Source of the DNA: Mesorhizobium sp.
GTDB lineage: Bacteria; Pseudomonadota; Alphaproteobacteria; Rhizobiales; Rhizobiaceae
DNA: 64,000 bases
Assembly (NCBI RefSeq): GCF_023954305.1
Contig: NZ_JAMLIG010000001.1
Coordinates: forward strand, 3,740,001-3,804,000
Direction: 5' to 3'
Part shown: positions 24,955-33,327 of the stretch, one piece after another
How positions within the stretch are numbered: the first letter of the stretch is position 1
Layout of the letters: every line of letters starts with the position of its first letter
The notes under the pieces: model-generated
What the model was told of the DNA's origin: nothing
Databases searched by the model: none
The model's input: only the letters and a program-made list of their open reading frames with translations
Position numbers and translations under genes: made by a program

Positions 24955-25488
24955 TCAGAACGCGCCGCAATCCCCGCCGATCAGGTCGTCGGCGATCGTC
25001 TTCTGCTCGGCCGTCAGGACCGCATAAAGCCCCTCGGTCGCCGGCTTCAGGGCCTTCATTGATTCCAGCATCGCCTCCATCGCCGCGATCCTTGCGTCCA
25101 TGCGCTCCGTCGCGCTGCCTTTCTGCATTGTTTCCACCATGCCCCGGTGGATCCCCTGCATCGTCTCGACGCGTCCGGTTATCGCGGAAGCATAAGCATC
25201 CCACGCCGGCTGTTGTTCCGCAGTGATGTTCAATTCTCCCTTGAGATAGGCGAGGCGGCCCTCGACCAGCGCGCCCATGCGCGGCTGACGGCCCATCATG
25301 CCGCGGAACCAGCCGCCGCGGTCGCCCCACCCGCCGGGACCCATCCAGCCGTGGCCCATCATGCCGACGGTGGGACAACCGCCGCCCATCATGCCCATCA
25401 TGCCGTTCGGCCCCTGGGCATGGGCCGGCGAGAGTGAAGCCGCGGCGAGCGCGAGCGCAAGCGCAGCGGATTTCGGGAAACGTGCCAT
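24955..25488 (-). CDS. Met/His-rich LTXXQ (Spy/CpxP-like) periplasmic protein
   Basis: The 177-residue exported protein has a signal peptide (ALALALAAASLSPAHA), then a Met/Gly/His-rich stretch with MMGMMGGGCP and VGMMGHGWMGPGG suited to copper or other soft-metal binding. A helical domain with NITAEQQPAWDAYA and VLTAEQKTIADDLI, the paired LTXXQ-type motifs, follows. ATG at 25488 has AAGGAGATTTCC upstream; an in-frame start at 25590 is less likely. It is the first gene of a pair with DUF302 and is a second LTXXQ protein beside that at 7313. Confidence 0.85.
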   Translation of the reverse strand: MARFPKSAALALALAAASLSPAHAQGPNGMMGMMGGGCPTVGMMGHGWMGPGGWGDRGGWFRGMMGRQPRMGALVEGRLAYLKGELNITAEQQPAWDAYASAITGRVETMQGIHRGMVETMQKGSATERMDARIAAMEAMLESMKALKPATEGLYAVLTAEQKTIADDLIGGDCGAF

Positions 25489-25567
25489 GGAAATCTCCTT
25501 CCGCACCGGATCAGCCGGTAACTGGAAGAAGATGGCGCCCGATACGGCGGGACGTCGCTGATCTGAA

Positions 25568-25840
25568 TCAATTGTCCGGGCGGATATCATCCGGATGGCG
25601 CGCGGCGAGGCCGGGAGCCTCGCCTAAGGCGGCCTGCGCCTGACGCAACGCGTAGACCCTGAGCGCAGAGGAGAGGTTGGCATCGCGCGGCCGGGCGGCA
25701 TCAACCTCTGCGACAAGCGCGGCAAAGCTGATGCCGCGCGCGGCAGCGATCGTTTCGAGGGCGTCGTAGAATTCCTGCTCGATGGAGAAGCTGGTGCGAT
25801 GGCCGCGGATCGAGACGGACCGTTTGCGCACCGCGCTCAT
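25568..25840 (-). CDS. Ribbon-helix-helix domain protein (RHH_4)
   Basis: The 90-residue protein begins RKRSVSIRGHRTSFSIEQEF, the strand of a ribbon-helix-helix fold, followed by the two helices around residues 27-50. It is probably a small DNA-binding regulator. Its start overlaps the end of the DUF4169 gene by 4 bp, and the order SspB-DUF4169-RHH is the usual one in Rhizobiales. Confidence 0.88.
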   Translation of the reverse strand: MSAVRKRSVSIRGHRTSFSIEQEFYDALETIAAARGISFAALVAEVDAARPRDANLSSALRVYALRQAQAALGEAPGLAARHPDDIRPDN

Positions 25841-26031
25841 TTGCGGTCGTCGTCCGGCTTTTCCAGCCGATGGCCGTCGATCAGGGCTTCATCGCGCCGG
25901 CGCGCGGTTTTCTCCGCCGTCTTTTCGGCCTTGGTGCGGCCGTGAAGAACGCGGTTGGCTGCGGCTTTCGTGTCGTGCTCGGCGCGCGCCCGGCGCTTGC
26001 GGGCGAGCCTCAGATTGACGACGTCGCCCAT
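25837..26031 (-). CDS. DUF4169 family protein
   Basis: The 64-residue, very basic protein starts MGDVVNLRLARKRRAR, the DUF4169 signature, and is rich in Lys, Arg and Ala throughout. It lies 8 bp after sspB and overlaps the next gene by 4 bp. Its role is unknown; its charge suggests nucleic-acid or ribosome contact, which is inference. Confidence 0.88.
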   Translation of the reverse strand: MGDVVNLRLARKRRARAEHDTKAAANRVLHGRTKAEKTAEKTARRRDEALIDGHRLEKPDDDRK

Positions 26032-26039
26032 CGGGTGAG

Positions 26040-26591
26040 CTACTTCTTGCGGAAGGCGTCGAGCGAAACCACGTCGGCGCTCTTGCCGTCGCCCTCTGCC
26101 GGCTTGTCGGCACCGGCCTTCTCGGCCACCGGTTCGGCCTTCTTCGGCACCGGCTTCGGCGTGGGAGCGGCGCGGGGCACGGGCTTCGGCGCCTCGGGCT
26201 TGGCCAACGCCGTGACCTCGCCCGCCGGCTCGTCGGTCCGAACGTCGAACTCGAGTTCGAAATTGACCGACGGATCGTAGAAGCCGCGCACCGCCGCGAA
26301 GGGAACTTCAAGCTTTTCCGGCACGTCGGAGAACGAGAGGCCGACCTCGAAGCCGGCATCCGTCACCTTCAGGTCCCAGTACTGGTACTGAAGAACGATG
26401 GTCATCTGCTCGGGATAACGTTCCTTGAGCCGCGACGAGACGCGCACGCCGGGCGCGCCGGTCAGGAAGGTGATGAAGAAGTGGTGGTTGCCGGGCAGGC
26501 CGGTCCTCTGCACTTCCTGCAGCACCTTGCGCATGACGCCGCGCAGCGCCTCCTGCGCGAGGATGTCGTAGCGGATGTGGTCTTCGGCCAT
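26040..26591 (-). CDS. sspB: SspB-family ClpXP adaptor
   Basis: The 183-residue protein is the alphaproteobacterial SspB, which binds ssrA-tagged proteins and hands them to the ClpXP protease. The substrate-binding domain (residues ~1-125) contains LPGNHHFFITFLTGAPGV and VLQYQYWDLKV. A Pro/Ala/Lys-rich linker follows, and the ClpX-docking tail is near the C-terminus (ADVVSLDAFRKK). ssrA itself lies about 180 bp upstream on the same strand, so tag RNA and tag adaptor are neighbours. It leads the SspB-DUF4169-RHH operon. Confidence 0.93.
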   Translation of the reverse strand: MAEDHIRYDILAQEALRGVMRKVLQEVQRTGLPGNHHFFITFLTGAPGVRVSSRLKERYPEQMTIVLQYQYWDLKVTDAGFEVGLSFSDVPEKLEVPFAAVRGFYDPSVNFELEFDVRTDEPAGEVTALAKPEAPKPVPRAAPTPKPVPKKAEPVAEKAGADKPAEGDGKSADVVSLDAFRKK

Positions 26592-26695
26592 CAGCCGTCA
26601 TTCCCCGATTCAGTCCGGGTACCTTTAATGAAGCGCCTGGCGAACGTAAACGGCATATGGCGGATTGCCGCGACGAAGCAAGCCGAATGACGATC

Positions 26696-26739
26696 ACGTT
26701 CGTCTCAGATCAACGACACGTTCGTCTCAGATCAACGAG
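26696..26739. repeat. 22-bp tandem direct duplication
   Basis: ACGTTCGTCTCAGATCAACG plus two bases occurs twice in direct succession (26696-26717 and 26718-26739), differing in the last base. It lies between sspB and the 3' end of the tmRNA gene. Confidence 0.85.
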
Positions 26740-26769
26740 CGGCAGATCCACGACAGTCGAGTTTGCAGG

Positions 26770-27092
26770 GAAGGTGGAGGTTTCTGTTGCCAGGTACCTC
26801 CGAACCCCGCCTGAAGGTGCTAACCCACAGGGCTTGATTCGAGACTATCGCACTGCTTACGCAGCGAGACGTGCCTCAGCATAGTTGTCGTTGGCAACTA
26901 TAGGTTTGACCCGATAACGGCGGTATCATGCCGGGCAAAAGTCCGATCTTTACACCTTCGTCGATCCTATTTCGCCCCCAGCAGAAACCGCCTTGTGCAG
27001 CGGCGGCTTGTGGTGGAGGCGCCGGGTACCGCCCCCGGGTCCGAACGGCTTATTTCATCGGCAGTTTATCGCCATAGCCGGACAAGCCGGCA
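26770..27092 (-). ncRNA. ssrA: tmRNA, circularly permuted two-piece form
   Basis: Read leftward, the gene begins with the acceptor piece. This has a T-arm-like CCGTTCGGACCC and the acceptor 3' strand GGCGCCTCCACCA ending at 27011. A ~31-nt spacer follows. The coding piece then starts GGGGGCGAAATAGGATCGAC (near 26979), whose 5' end pairs with the CGCCTCC of the acceptor. The tag frame GCC...TAA (26895-26857) encodes ANDNYAEARLAA. Hairpins follow, the last GGAGGT/ACCTCC at 26801-26776. The acceptor-before-coding order is the permuted form known from alphaproteobacteria. A TATATT -10 box lies at 27103-27098. The outer ends are estimates. Confidence 0.93.
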
Positions 27093-27253
27093 CGGCGAAT
27101 ATAGGGGCGGGCGAGGGGGATTGGAAGGGGTTGCCGACTGAAGTTCGCTTGTAGGAGGCGGGCTAGACTTGCTTCAGGTGTGCGTTCGTGTTGGTGATGG
27201 TATCATGTCATTGTGTCCCGTATCGCAGTTCTGTCTAGTTATCGAGCAGAGTC

Positions 27254-28126
27254 TTGATAGATAAATCTATTGATTATGGCCGCGGAAGGCCTCCGCCTGG
27301 TGATCACGATGTCCGATTTTCTGGTGATCTGAAAGCGGACGAAGCAGAGTTGGTCAGGCTGTCTGGCGTTTACTATCATGCGCTTGAGGCTGTCGTTGCT
27401 ATCTCAGATCGCTCGATAGGCGTTCAGCATACAGGAAGGCAGATGCGCGCCCTTATGGTGTACGCCAAGATGATTTCACATGGCCTCTCGCTTCATTCCA
27501 TCGTGCAAGGCTATTTCGATCGACGCGAATTACTGGATCATTTCTCAGTAGCTGTCTTGGCGCGGGCTATCCTTGATGCCGGCTTGATGACATTGTATAT
27601 TTCGCATCCAACATTGACTACAGCGGAGTGGAATCTTAGACGTCACATCCTGTTCCTTCATGATCTCGTGAACCGAAAGCGATTTTTGACCTCGATCGAG
27701 GGGCGTGGTGGTTCCGCTGATCCACTGCCCTTCTTTGAGAATTATGAGGAACTGAAAACTGATTTGCGAAGTAAGATCGCCGCCTTTGCAGCCTCGCTTG
27801 GACGCTCGGACGCTCACATCGTCGAGTTCCAGAAGGGCCAATTGGTGTTTGTCGATGGCTCCCGCGCAGCTGCTCGCGAAGCGGGCTGGGATGTCGAGAT
27901 ATTTGACCATATGCAATCCTACTGGTCCGCCTACGTTCATTCACATCCGGTCAGCTTCCTACTAGCGGTTGATCGAGGGTTATCTTTTGAGAAGCCATCG
28001 CTATTTCAAGTTCATTTTGTCGGAGTTATTCTTTCTCAATTAGTAATTATATTCGAAGATGTTCGCAGGAGAATGGATATGTTCGCTGGATCGATTGCTA
28101 AAGACCCGCTCGGGCAAATTGACTAA
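27254..28126 (+). CDS. Protein of unknown function, A+T-rich, DUF5677-like pattern
   Basis: The 290-residue protein is predicted mostly helical, with hydrophobic helix VLARAILDAGLMTLYIS and a conserved-looking block WNLRRHILFLHDLVNRKRF. The pattern faintly resembles the helical DUF5677 family, but I do not claim the match. The start is TTG at 27254 with a weak purine stretch upstream. Codon use is clearly more A+T-rich than in thyA and sspB around it, so it looks acquired. It is divergent from ssrA, between ssrA and thyA. Confidence 0.68.
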   Translation: MIDKSIDYGRGRPPPGDHDVRFSGDLKADEAELVRLSGVYYHALEAVVAISDRSIGVQHTGRQMRALMVYAKMISHGLSLHSIVQGYFDRRELLDHFSVAVLARAILDAGLMTLYISHPTLTTAEWNLRRHILFLHDLVNRKRFLTSIEGRGGSADPLPFFENYEELKTDLRSKIAAFAASLGRSDAHIVEFQKGQLVFVDGSRAAAREAGWDVEIFDHMQSYWSAYVHSHPVSFLLAVDRGLSFEKPSLFQVHFVGVILSQLVIIFEDVRRRMDMFAGSIAKDPLGQID

Positions 28127-28325
28127 AACGGTCCATAGTTCGTAGAGAAGTCGGTCGCTCTGAAAGAATCCACCGTGCCGGCGTGGCGCTGGGTTGAGCG
28201 GAAGGCCGCCCGGGCGTTACCGGTGTTCGTCGAAAAGATCAGTCGGTCCACAGCAGGACTTGTTATCGAAGTGGATATAAGCGGCGCGCCGTCGTATCCT
28301 GCGGCATCCAGAATCGGCGGCCTCG

Positions 28326-29120
28326 ATGAAGCAGTATCTCGACCTCCTCAGCCATGTGCTCGATACCGGCCTCGACCGCGGCGACCGGACCGGCACCGGC
28401 ACGCGCGGCGTGTTCGGCTACCAGATGCGCTTCGATCTGGCGGACGGCTTCCCGGTGACCACGACCAAGAAGCTGCACCTGAAATCGATCATCCACGAAC
28501 TCTTGTGGTTCCTGAAGGGCGACACCAACATCGCCTATCTGCACGAGCACGGCGTGACGATCTGGGACGAGTGGGCCGACGAGAACGGCGACCTCGGCCC
28601 GGTCTACGGCGCGCAGTGGCGGTCGTGGCCCGACGGCAAGGGCGGCACGATCGACCAGATCGCCAAGGTGGTCGAGCAGATCCGCAAGAACCCGAACTCG
28701 CGCCGGCTGATCGTGTCGGCCTGGAACCCGGCCGAAGTGGACGAGATGGCGCTGCCGCCCTGCCACTGCTTGTTCCAGTTCTACGTCTCGGACGGCAAGC
28801 TCTCCTGCCAGCTCTACCAGCGTTCGGCCGACATCTTTCTCGGCGTGCCGTTCAACATCGCCTCCTATGCGCTGCTCACCATGATGGTGGCGCAAGTGAC
28901 GGGGCTGAAGCCTGGCGAGTTCGTACATACGCTGGGCGATGCGCATCTCTACCAGAACCACTTCATGCAGGCGCGCCTGCAGCTGACCCGCACGCCGAAG
29001 CCGCTGCCGAAGATGTGGATCAATCCGGAGGTGACGGATCTGTTCGAGTTCGTCTACGAGGATTTCCGGCTGGAGGGCTACGAGGCGGAGCCCAGCATCA
29101 AGGCGCCGATCGCGGTGTAA
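28326..29120 (+). CDS. thyA: Thymidylate synthase
   Basis: The 264-residue enzyme methylates dUMP to dTMP using methylene-tetrahydrofolate. Family blocks are complete: RTGTGTRGVFGYQMRF, the folate/dUMP contacts in GPVYGAQWRSW, the nucleophilic Cys in LPPCHCLFQFYV, and the QRSADIFLGVPFN signature. The length equals that of E. coli ThyA. It is followed by folA two genes later, which regenerates the folate cofactor it oxidises. A 79-bp hairpin element starts 6 bp after its stop. Confidence 0.98.
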   Translation: MKQYLDLLSHVLDTGLDRGDRTGTGTRGVFGYQMRFDLADGFPVTTTKKLHLKSIIHELLWFLKGDTNIAYLHEHGVTIWDEWADENGDLGPVYGAQWRSWPDGKGGTIDQIAKVVEQIRKNPNSRRLIVSAWNPAEVDEMALPPCHCLFQFYVSDGKLSCQLYQRSADIFLGVPFNIASYALLTMMVAQVTGLKPGEFVHTLGDAHLYQNHFMQARLQLTRTPKPLPKMWINPEVTDLFEFVYEDFRLEGYEAEPSIKAPIAV

Positions 29121-29125
29121 GTGCT

Positions 29126-29204
29126 GGGGACAGTTTACTTTTTTCCGCCACCGCCCGCCTTGACGCGCTTCGACTTTTCCGCGGAAAGAAAGTAAACTGT
29201 CCCC
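29126..29204. repeat. 79-bp REP-like hairpin element, copy D (remote)
   Basis: Arms GGGGACAGTTTACTTT (29126-29141) and the exact inverse (29189-29204) match copies A-C near the transposase. The centre has diverged (CACCGCCCGCCTTGACGCGC), so the arms are what is conserved. It separates thyA from the DUF4424 gene, where it may act as a transcription terminator. Confidence 0.9.
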
Positions 29205-29245
29205 CCGGCGCGCTCTACCGCCGCCTGAAAAGCCGGATCGCCCTC

Positions 29246-30250
29246 ATGCTGAAGTTTATCGCCACCTCCATCCTCTCCGTCCTCGTTTGCAGCCCCGCCC
29301 TAGCCAACGACACCACCGCCCAGCTCGGCACCGGCGGGCTGATCTTCGTGCGCACCGACGCGGTGGCGATGGAGAGCGAAGATCTCTACATTTCGCCGGA
29401 GGAAGTGCGGGTCGCCTATAAATTCCGCAATATCTCCGAGGCCGACGTGGAAAGCGTAGTGGCGTTCCCGATGCCCGACATCGAGGCCAACCCCTATGCG
29501 AATGTCTCGATCCCCGACATGGCGTCCGACAATTTCCTCGGCTTCACCGTAACGGTCGACGGCAAACCGCTTCAGCCGGCGCTCGACCAGCGCGCCTTCG
29601 CGGCGGAAGTGGACGTTACCGATGAACTGAAGGTCGCCGGCATTCCGCTCCTGCCCTTCGGCGAGGCGGTCGAAACGGCGCTGGCCAAACTGCCGGAGAA
29701 GACGCGTGCAGACTGGATCTCGCGCGGGATCGTGATGATCGACACCTATGACGTCGGCATGGGGATGGAGGATCACACCATCCCCTTCTGGACGCTGAAA
29801 TCGACCTACTGGTGGAAGATGAACTTTCCGAAGGGCAAGGAGATCGACGTCCGCCACGCTTACAAGCCGAGCGTCGGGGCGACCGTCGGATTGACCTTCG
29901 TGGTGGACGGCGCAGTCGGCGGCGAGCAGCGCGACCTCTACCGGCAGAAGTACTGCATGGATGCCGGCTTCGAGCGGGCGGTGCAGAAGGCGGTCGACGC
30001 GGCGGAGGAGTACGTCACGCCCTATTACGAGAACTGGATCTCCTACGTGCTGACGACCGGCGGCAACTGGGCCGCCAATATCGGCAGGTTCAAGCTGACC
30101 ATCGACAAGGGCAAGGCCGACTCGCTGGTCAGCTTCTGCGGCGAGGGGGTGAAAAAGACCGGACCGACCACGTTCGAGATGACCGCGGAAGATTTCTATC
30201 CGCAGAAGGACATCGAGATCCTGATCCTGGAAAAGGCGCCGGCGCAATAG
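29246..30250 (+). CDS. Exported DUF4424 family protein
   Basis: The 334-residue exported protein has a signal peptide (FIATSILSVLVCSPALA). It shows the DUF4424 pattern: an N-terminal strand block LYISPEEVRVAYKFRNIS, then FPMPDIEANPY, and a C-terminal FKLTIDKGKADSLVSFCGEG. Its role is unknown. ATG at 29246 is chosen because it gives the signal; the frame is open far upstream through thyA but not as coding sequence. It ends 2 bp before folA and is likely co-transcribed with it. Confidence 0.9.
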   Translation: MLKFIATSILSVLVCSPALANDTTAQLGTGGLIFVRTDAVAMESEDLYISPEEVRVAYKFRNISEADVESVVAFPMPDIEANPYANVSIPDMASDNFLGFTVTVDGKPLQPALDQRAFAAEVDVTDELKVAGIPLLPFGEAVETALAKLPEKTRADWISRGIVMIDTYDVGMGMEDHTIPFWTLKSTYWWKMNFPKGKEIDVRHAYKPSVGATVGLTFVVDGAVGGEQRDLYRQKYCMDAGFERAVQKAVDAAEEYVTPYYENWISYVLTTGGNWAANIGRFKLTIDKGKADSLVSFCGEGVKKTGPTTFEMTAEDFYPQKDIEILILEKAPAQ

Positions 30251-30252
30251 GC

Positions 30253-30759
30253 ATGGACATCGTCATTCACGCGGCCGTCGCCGAGAACGGCATCATCGGT
30301 TCCGACGGCGGTCTGCCGTGGACGCTGTCGAGCGACCTGAAGCGCTTCAAGGCGGGCACGATGGGCCGCCCGATCATCATGGGCCGCAAGACCTTCGAAG
30401 GCATTGGCCGGCCGCTGCCGGGACGGCTCAACATCGTCGTCACCCGCGACCGCGAATGGTCGCGCGAGGGGGTCGAGACGGCCGGCTCGCTCGACGAGGC
30501 GATACGGCTCGCCACCATCCGCGCGCGTTGCATGACCGGCGTGGACGAGATCGCCGTGATCGGCGGCGGCGAGATCTATGCCCAGACCATGCCGATCGCC
30601 GACCGGCTGTGCATCACTCACGTGCTCGCCGAACCTGCCGGCGACACAAGCTTTCCGGCGATCGATCCCGAAATCTGGCAAGCGAAGGACTGCCAGGAGA
30701 TTCCGGCCGGCGAACGCGACAGTCATGCGACGCGGTTCTGCGTCTACGTGCGGAAATAG
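30253..30759 (+). CDS. folA: Dihydrofolate reductase
   Basis: The 168-residue enzyme reduces dihydrofolate to tetrahydrofolate with NADPH. Seen are VIHAAVAENGIIGSDGGLPW, the catalytic-site region LSSDLKRFKAGTMG, the NADPH-binding MGRKTFEGIG and VIGGGEIYAQ. It is next to thyA as is common, separated only by the DUF4424 gene. The ATG at 30253 is 2 bp after the previous stop. Confidence 0.96.
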   Translation: MDIVIHAAVAENGIIGSDGGLPWTLSSDLKRFKAGTMGRPIIMGRKTFEGIGRPLPGRLNIVVTRDREWSREGVETAGSLDEAIRLATIRARCMTGVDEIAVIGGGEIYAQTMPIADRLCITHVLAEPAGDTSFPAIDPEIWQAKDCQEIPAGERDSHATRFCVYVRK

Positions 30760-30863
30760 GCGGAAAGCGCGCGACCGAAGGGCGATAGGGCCGGCCGTCC
30801 GGTGTCCCAACCGCTTTTCGCGACGAGTCCCACCCGTTTTCGCCGCAATTTGACGGGCTCGCG

Positions 30864-30892
30864 TTGAAAGCCCGGCACCGCATCCCTATAAC
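30864..30892 (+). promoter_or_regulatory. Likely promoter of hflKC-degP
   Basis: TTGAAA (30864-30869), a 17-nt spacer and TATAAC (30887-30892) lie 64 bp ahead of hflK. The CCCTATAA form of the -10 region is also reminiscent of alphaproteobacterial heat-shock (RpoH) promoters, which would suit the genes downstream. Confidence 0.5.
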
Positions 30893-30955
30893 CGTGACAA
30901 CGAGAACATGCTGCGGAGCCAACCGCCGCGGGTGGTTCGCAACAAGAGGAAATTC

Positions 30956-32050
30956 ATGCCCTGGAACAATCAGAGCGGTGGAGGCGGCGGCCCGTGGGGC
31001 GGCGGCGGCAATGGCGGCGGCCCATGGGGCCAGGGACCGCGCGGACCGGGCGGTCCGCAGAACACGCCGCCCGATCTCGAGGAGATCATCCGCCGGGGCC
31101 AGGACCGTCTGAAGAAGGCGCTGCCCGGGGGCGGCGGTTTCAATCCGGCACTGGTCGGTCTCGGCCTTGCGGTCGTGGTCGGACTCTGGGCCTTCCAGTC
31201 GATCTATACGGTCCAGCCTGACGAGGTCGGCGTCGAGCTGCGTTTCGGCAAGCCGAAGGAAGAATTGTCGCGGCCGGGCCTGCATTTCCATTGGTGGCCG
31301 GTCGAGACGGTCGAGATTGCCAAGACGGCCGAGCGGCTGATCAATATCGGAGAGGACCGTGGGAACAACAACAGCTCGGGATTGATGCTGTCGGGCGACC
31401 AGAACATCGTCAACGTCAAGTTCTCGGTCGCCTATCAGGTCGCCGATCCGCGCCAGTTCCTGTTCAACGTCGCCGACACGGAACAGACGGTCAGGCAGGT
31501 GGCCGAGAGCGCGATGCGCGAGGCCGTCGGCCGGCGCCCGGCACAGGACATCTTCCGCGACGACCGCCAGGGCATCGCCGATTCGGTGCGCACGATCATC
31601 CAGAACACGCTCGACGAATACGGTGCCGGTCTGGCGATCAACGCCATCTCCATCGAGGACGCCGCACCGCCGCGCGAAGTGGCCGATGCGTTCGACGAAG
31701 TGCAGCGCGCCGAACAGGACGAAGACCGTTTCGTCGAGGAGTCCAACCAGTATTCCAACCAGAAGCTCGGCCAGGCCCGAGGCGAGGCGGCGCAGATCCG
31801 CGAAGAGGCGGCCGCCTACAAAAACCGCGTGGTGCAGGAAGCCCAGGGTGAGGCGCAGCGCTTCATCTCGGTCTATGACGAATATGCCAAGGCTCCGGAC
31901 GTGACCCGCAAGCGCCTGTTCATCGAGACGATGGAGAAGGTGCTGCAGGGCTCCAACAAGGTGATCGTCGAGCAGGGCAACGGTCAGGGCGTCGTGCCCT
32001 ATCTGCCGCTGCCCGAGCTTCAGAAGCGCGCGACCGGAGGAAACAACTGA
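30956..32050 (+). CDS. hflK: FtsH protease modulator HflK (SPFH family)
   Basis: The 364-residue inner-membrane protein has a Gly-rich cytoplasmic N-terminus (residues 1-~40), one membrane helix (~64-83, LVGLGLAVVVGLWAFQS) and a large periplasmic SPFH domain with VQPDEVGVELRFGK and VVNVKF-like strands. A coiled coil around ~240-300 follows (QYSNQKLGQARGEAAQIREE). With HflC it forms the cage that limits FtsH. ATG at 30956 follows AAGAGGAAATTC. Its TGA overlaps the hflC ATG by one base. Confidence 0.96.
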   Translation: MPWNNQSGGGGGPWGGGGNGGGPWGQGPRGPGGPQNTPPDLEEIIRRGQDRLKKALPGGGGFNPALVGLGLAVVVGLWAFQSIYTVQPDEVGVELRFGKPKEELSRPGLHFHWWPVETVEIAKTAERLINIGEDRGNNNSSGLMLSGDQNIVNVKFSVAYQVADPRQFLFNVADTEQTVRQVAESAMREAVGRRPAQDIFRDDRQGIADSVRTIIQNTLDEYGAGLAINAISIEDAAPPREVADAFDEVQRAEQDEDRFVEESNQYSNQKLGQARGEAAQIREEAAAYKNRVVQEAQGEAQRFISVYDEYAKAPDVTRKRLFIETMEKVLQGSNKVIVEQGNGQGVVPYLPLPELQKRATGGNN

Positions 32051-32997
32051 TGGCCAACCGTTTCACGGCAATAGCGGTCGCAGCCGTCATCGTACTGCTC
32101 GTCGCGTTTTCTTCCTTCTTCATCGTCAACGAACGCGAGCAGGGAATCGTGCTGCGCTTCGGCGAGATCGTCGACGTCAAGACCGAGCCCGGCATCTATT
32201 TCAAGGCGCCGTTCGGCTTCCTCGACGCCGATACGGTCCAGATCGTCGATGACAGACTGCTGCGCTTCGACCTCGACAACATCCGCGTCCAGGTGTCGGG
32301 CGGCAAGTTCTACGAAGTCGATGCTTTCGTCGCCTATCGCATCGAGGATCCGAGGGTGTTCCGCCAGGCGGTCTCGGGCGACCTTCAACTAGCCGAGCAG
32401 CGGCTGCGCACGCGTCTCGACGCGGCGCTCCGCCGGGTCTACGGCCTGCGCGGATTCGAATCGGCACTGTCCGAGGAACGCGCGTCGATGATGCTCGAGG
32501 TGCGCGACCAGCTCCGGCCCGACGCGACTTCGCTCGGGCTCAAGATCGAGGACGTCCGCATCCGCCGCACCGATCTGACCCAGGAAGTCTCCCAGCAGAC
32601 CTTCGACCGGATGAAGGCCGAGCGTCTGGCGGAGGCCGAGCGGCTGAGGGCCCGCGGACGGGAAGCGGCGCAGCGTATCCGCGCGCGCGCCGACCGCGAG
32701 GTGGTGGAGATCGTCGCCGAGGCCAACAAGGAATCGGAGATCTTGCGAGGCGAGGGCGAAGCCGAGCGCAACGCGATCTTCGCCGAGGCCTTCCAGCGCG
32801 ATCCGGGCTTCTTCGAATTCTACCGCTCGATGGCGGCCTATGCGGCGGCGCTGCAGAACTCCGGAACGACGATGGTGCTGTCGCCCGACTCCGAGTTCTT
32901 CAAATATTTCCAGGATTCCGCCGGAGGCGGGGCTGCGCCGGTTCCTGCGCCAGCGCCCGGCGCCACCAGCGCAATTCCCGCACCGGCCGCCCAATAG
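32050..32997 (+). CDS. hflC: FtsH protease modulator HflC (SPFH family)
   Basis: The 315-residue partner of HflK has an N-terminal membrane helix (residues ~5-25, IAVAAVIVLLVAFSSFFIV), the SPFH domain starting VNEREQGIVLRFGEI, and the helical ERLAEAERLRARGREAAQRI stretch. A C-terminal Pro/Ala tail (PVPAPAPGATSAIPAPAAQ) is longer than in enteric HflC. It is translationally coupled to hflK. Confidence 0.96.
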   Translation: MANRFTAIAVAAVIVLLVAFSSFFIVNEREQGIVLRFGEIVDVKTEPGIYFKAPFGFLDADTVQIVDDRLLRFDLDNIRVQVSGGKFYEVDAFVAYRIEDPRVFRQAVSGDLQLAEQRLRTRLDAALRRVYGLRGFESALSEERASMMLEVRDQLRPDATSLGLKIEDVRIRRTDLTQEVSQQTFDRMKAERLAEAERLRARGREAAQRIRARADREVVEIVAEANKESEILRGEGEAERNAIFAEAFQRDPGFFEFYRSMAAYAAALQNSGTTMVLSPDSEFFKYFQDSAGGGAAPVPAPAPGATSAIPAPAAQ

Positions 32998-33006
32998 GCG
33001 GCCGGA

Positions 33007-33192
33007 GTGCAGGATTTCATCGCGGCCATCGGCCTGGTGCTGGTGATCGAAGGCCTCCTCTACGGAGGCTTTCCCGCTTTTGCTAAGCGCATGGCCGCGG
33101 AGGCGACGCAGGCGCCGGAGAATTTGCTTCGGGTCGCGGGGCTCGTCGCCATCGCGGCCGGGGTGTTCATCGTCTGGCTGGCGCGCGGGTAA
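33007..33192 (+). CDS. Small membrane protein, DUF2065
   Basis: The 61-residue protein has two membrane helices (FIAAIGLVLVIEGLLYG and VAGLVAIAAGVFIVWLA) and the DUF2065 pattern. The start is GTG at 33007, 9 bp after hflC. DUF2065 genes commonly follow hflC, so it may act with the HflKC-FtsH complex; the function is unknown. Confidence 0.9.
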   Translation: MQDFIAAIGLVLVIEGLLYGGFPAFAKRMAAEATQAPENLLRVAGLVAIAAGVFIVWLARG

Positions 33193-33327
33193 CGCAGGAT
33201 TTACGGCCCGCGGATCGCGCCGCCGCGTGACGAAGCCGCAAACGCGCCGTAATTCTTGCAGACAACATGCCGGCCGGCGACCGGCGCCATACCTGTCCCG
33301 AACGGCAGCCGCACGAGAGGCATTTCC

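Noticed and set aside
26592..28325. Integrated island at ssrA with integrase
   Set aside because: Only one foreign-looking gene and a short duplication are present; no integrase and no clear att pair.
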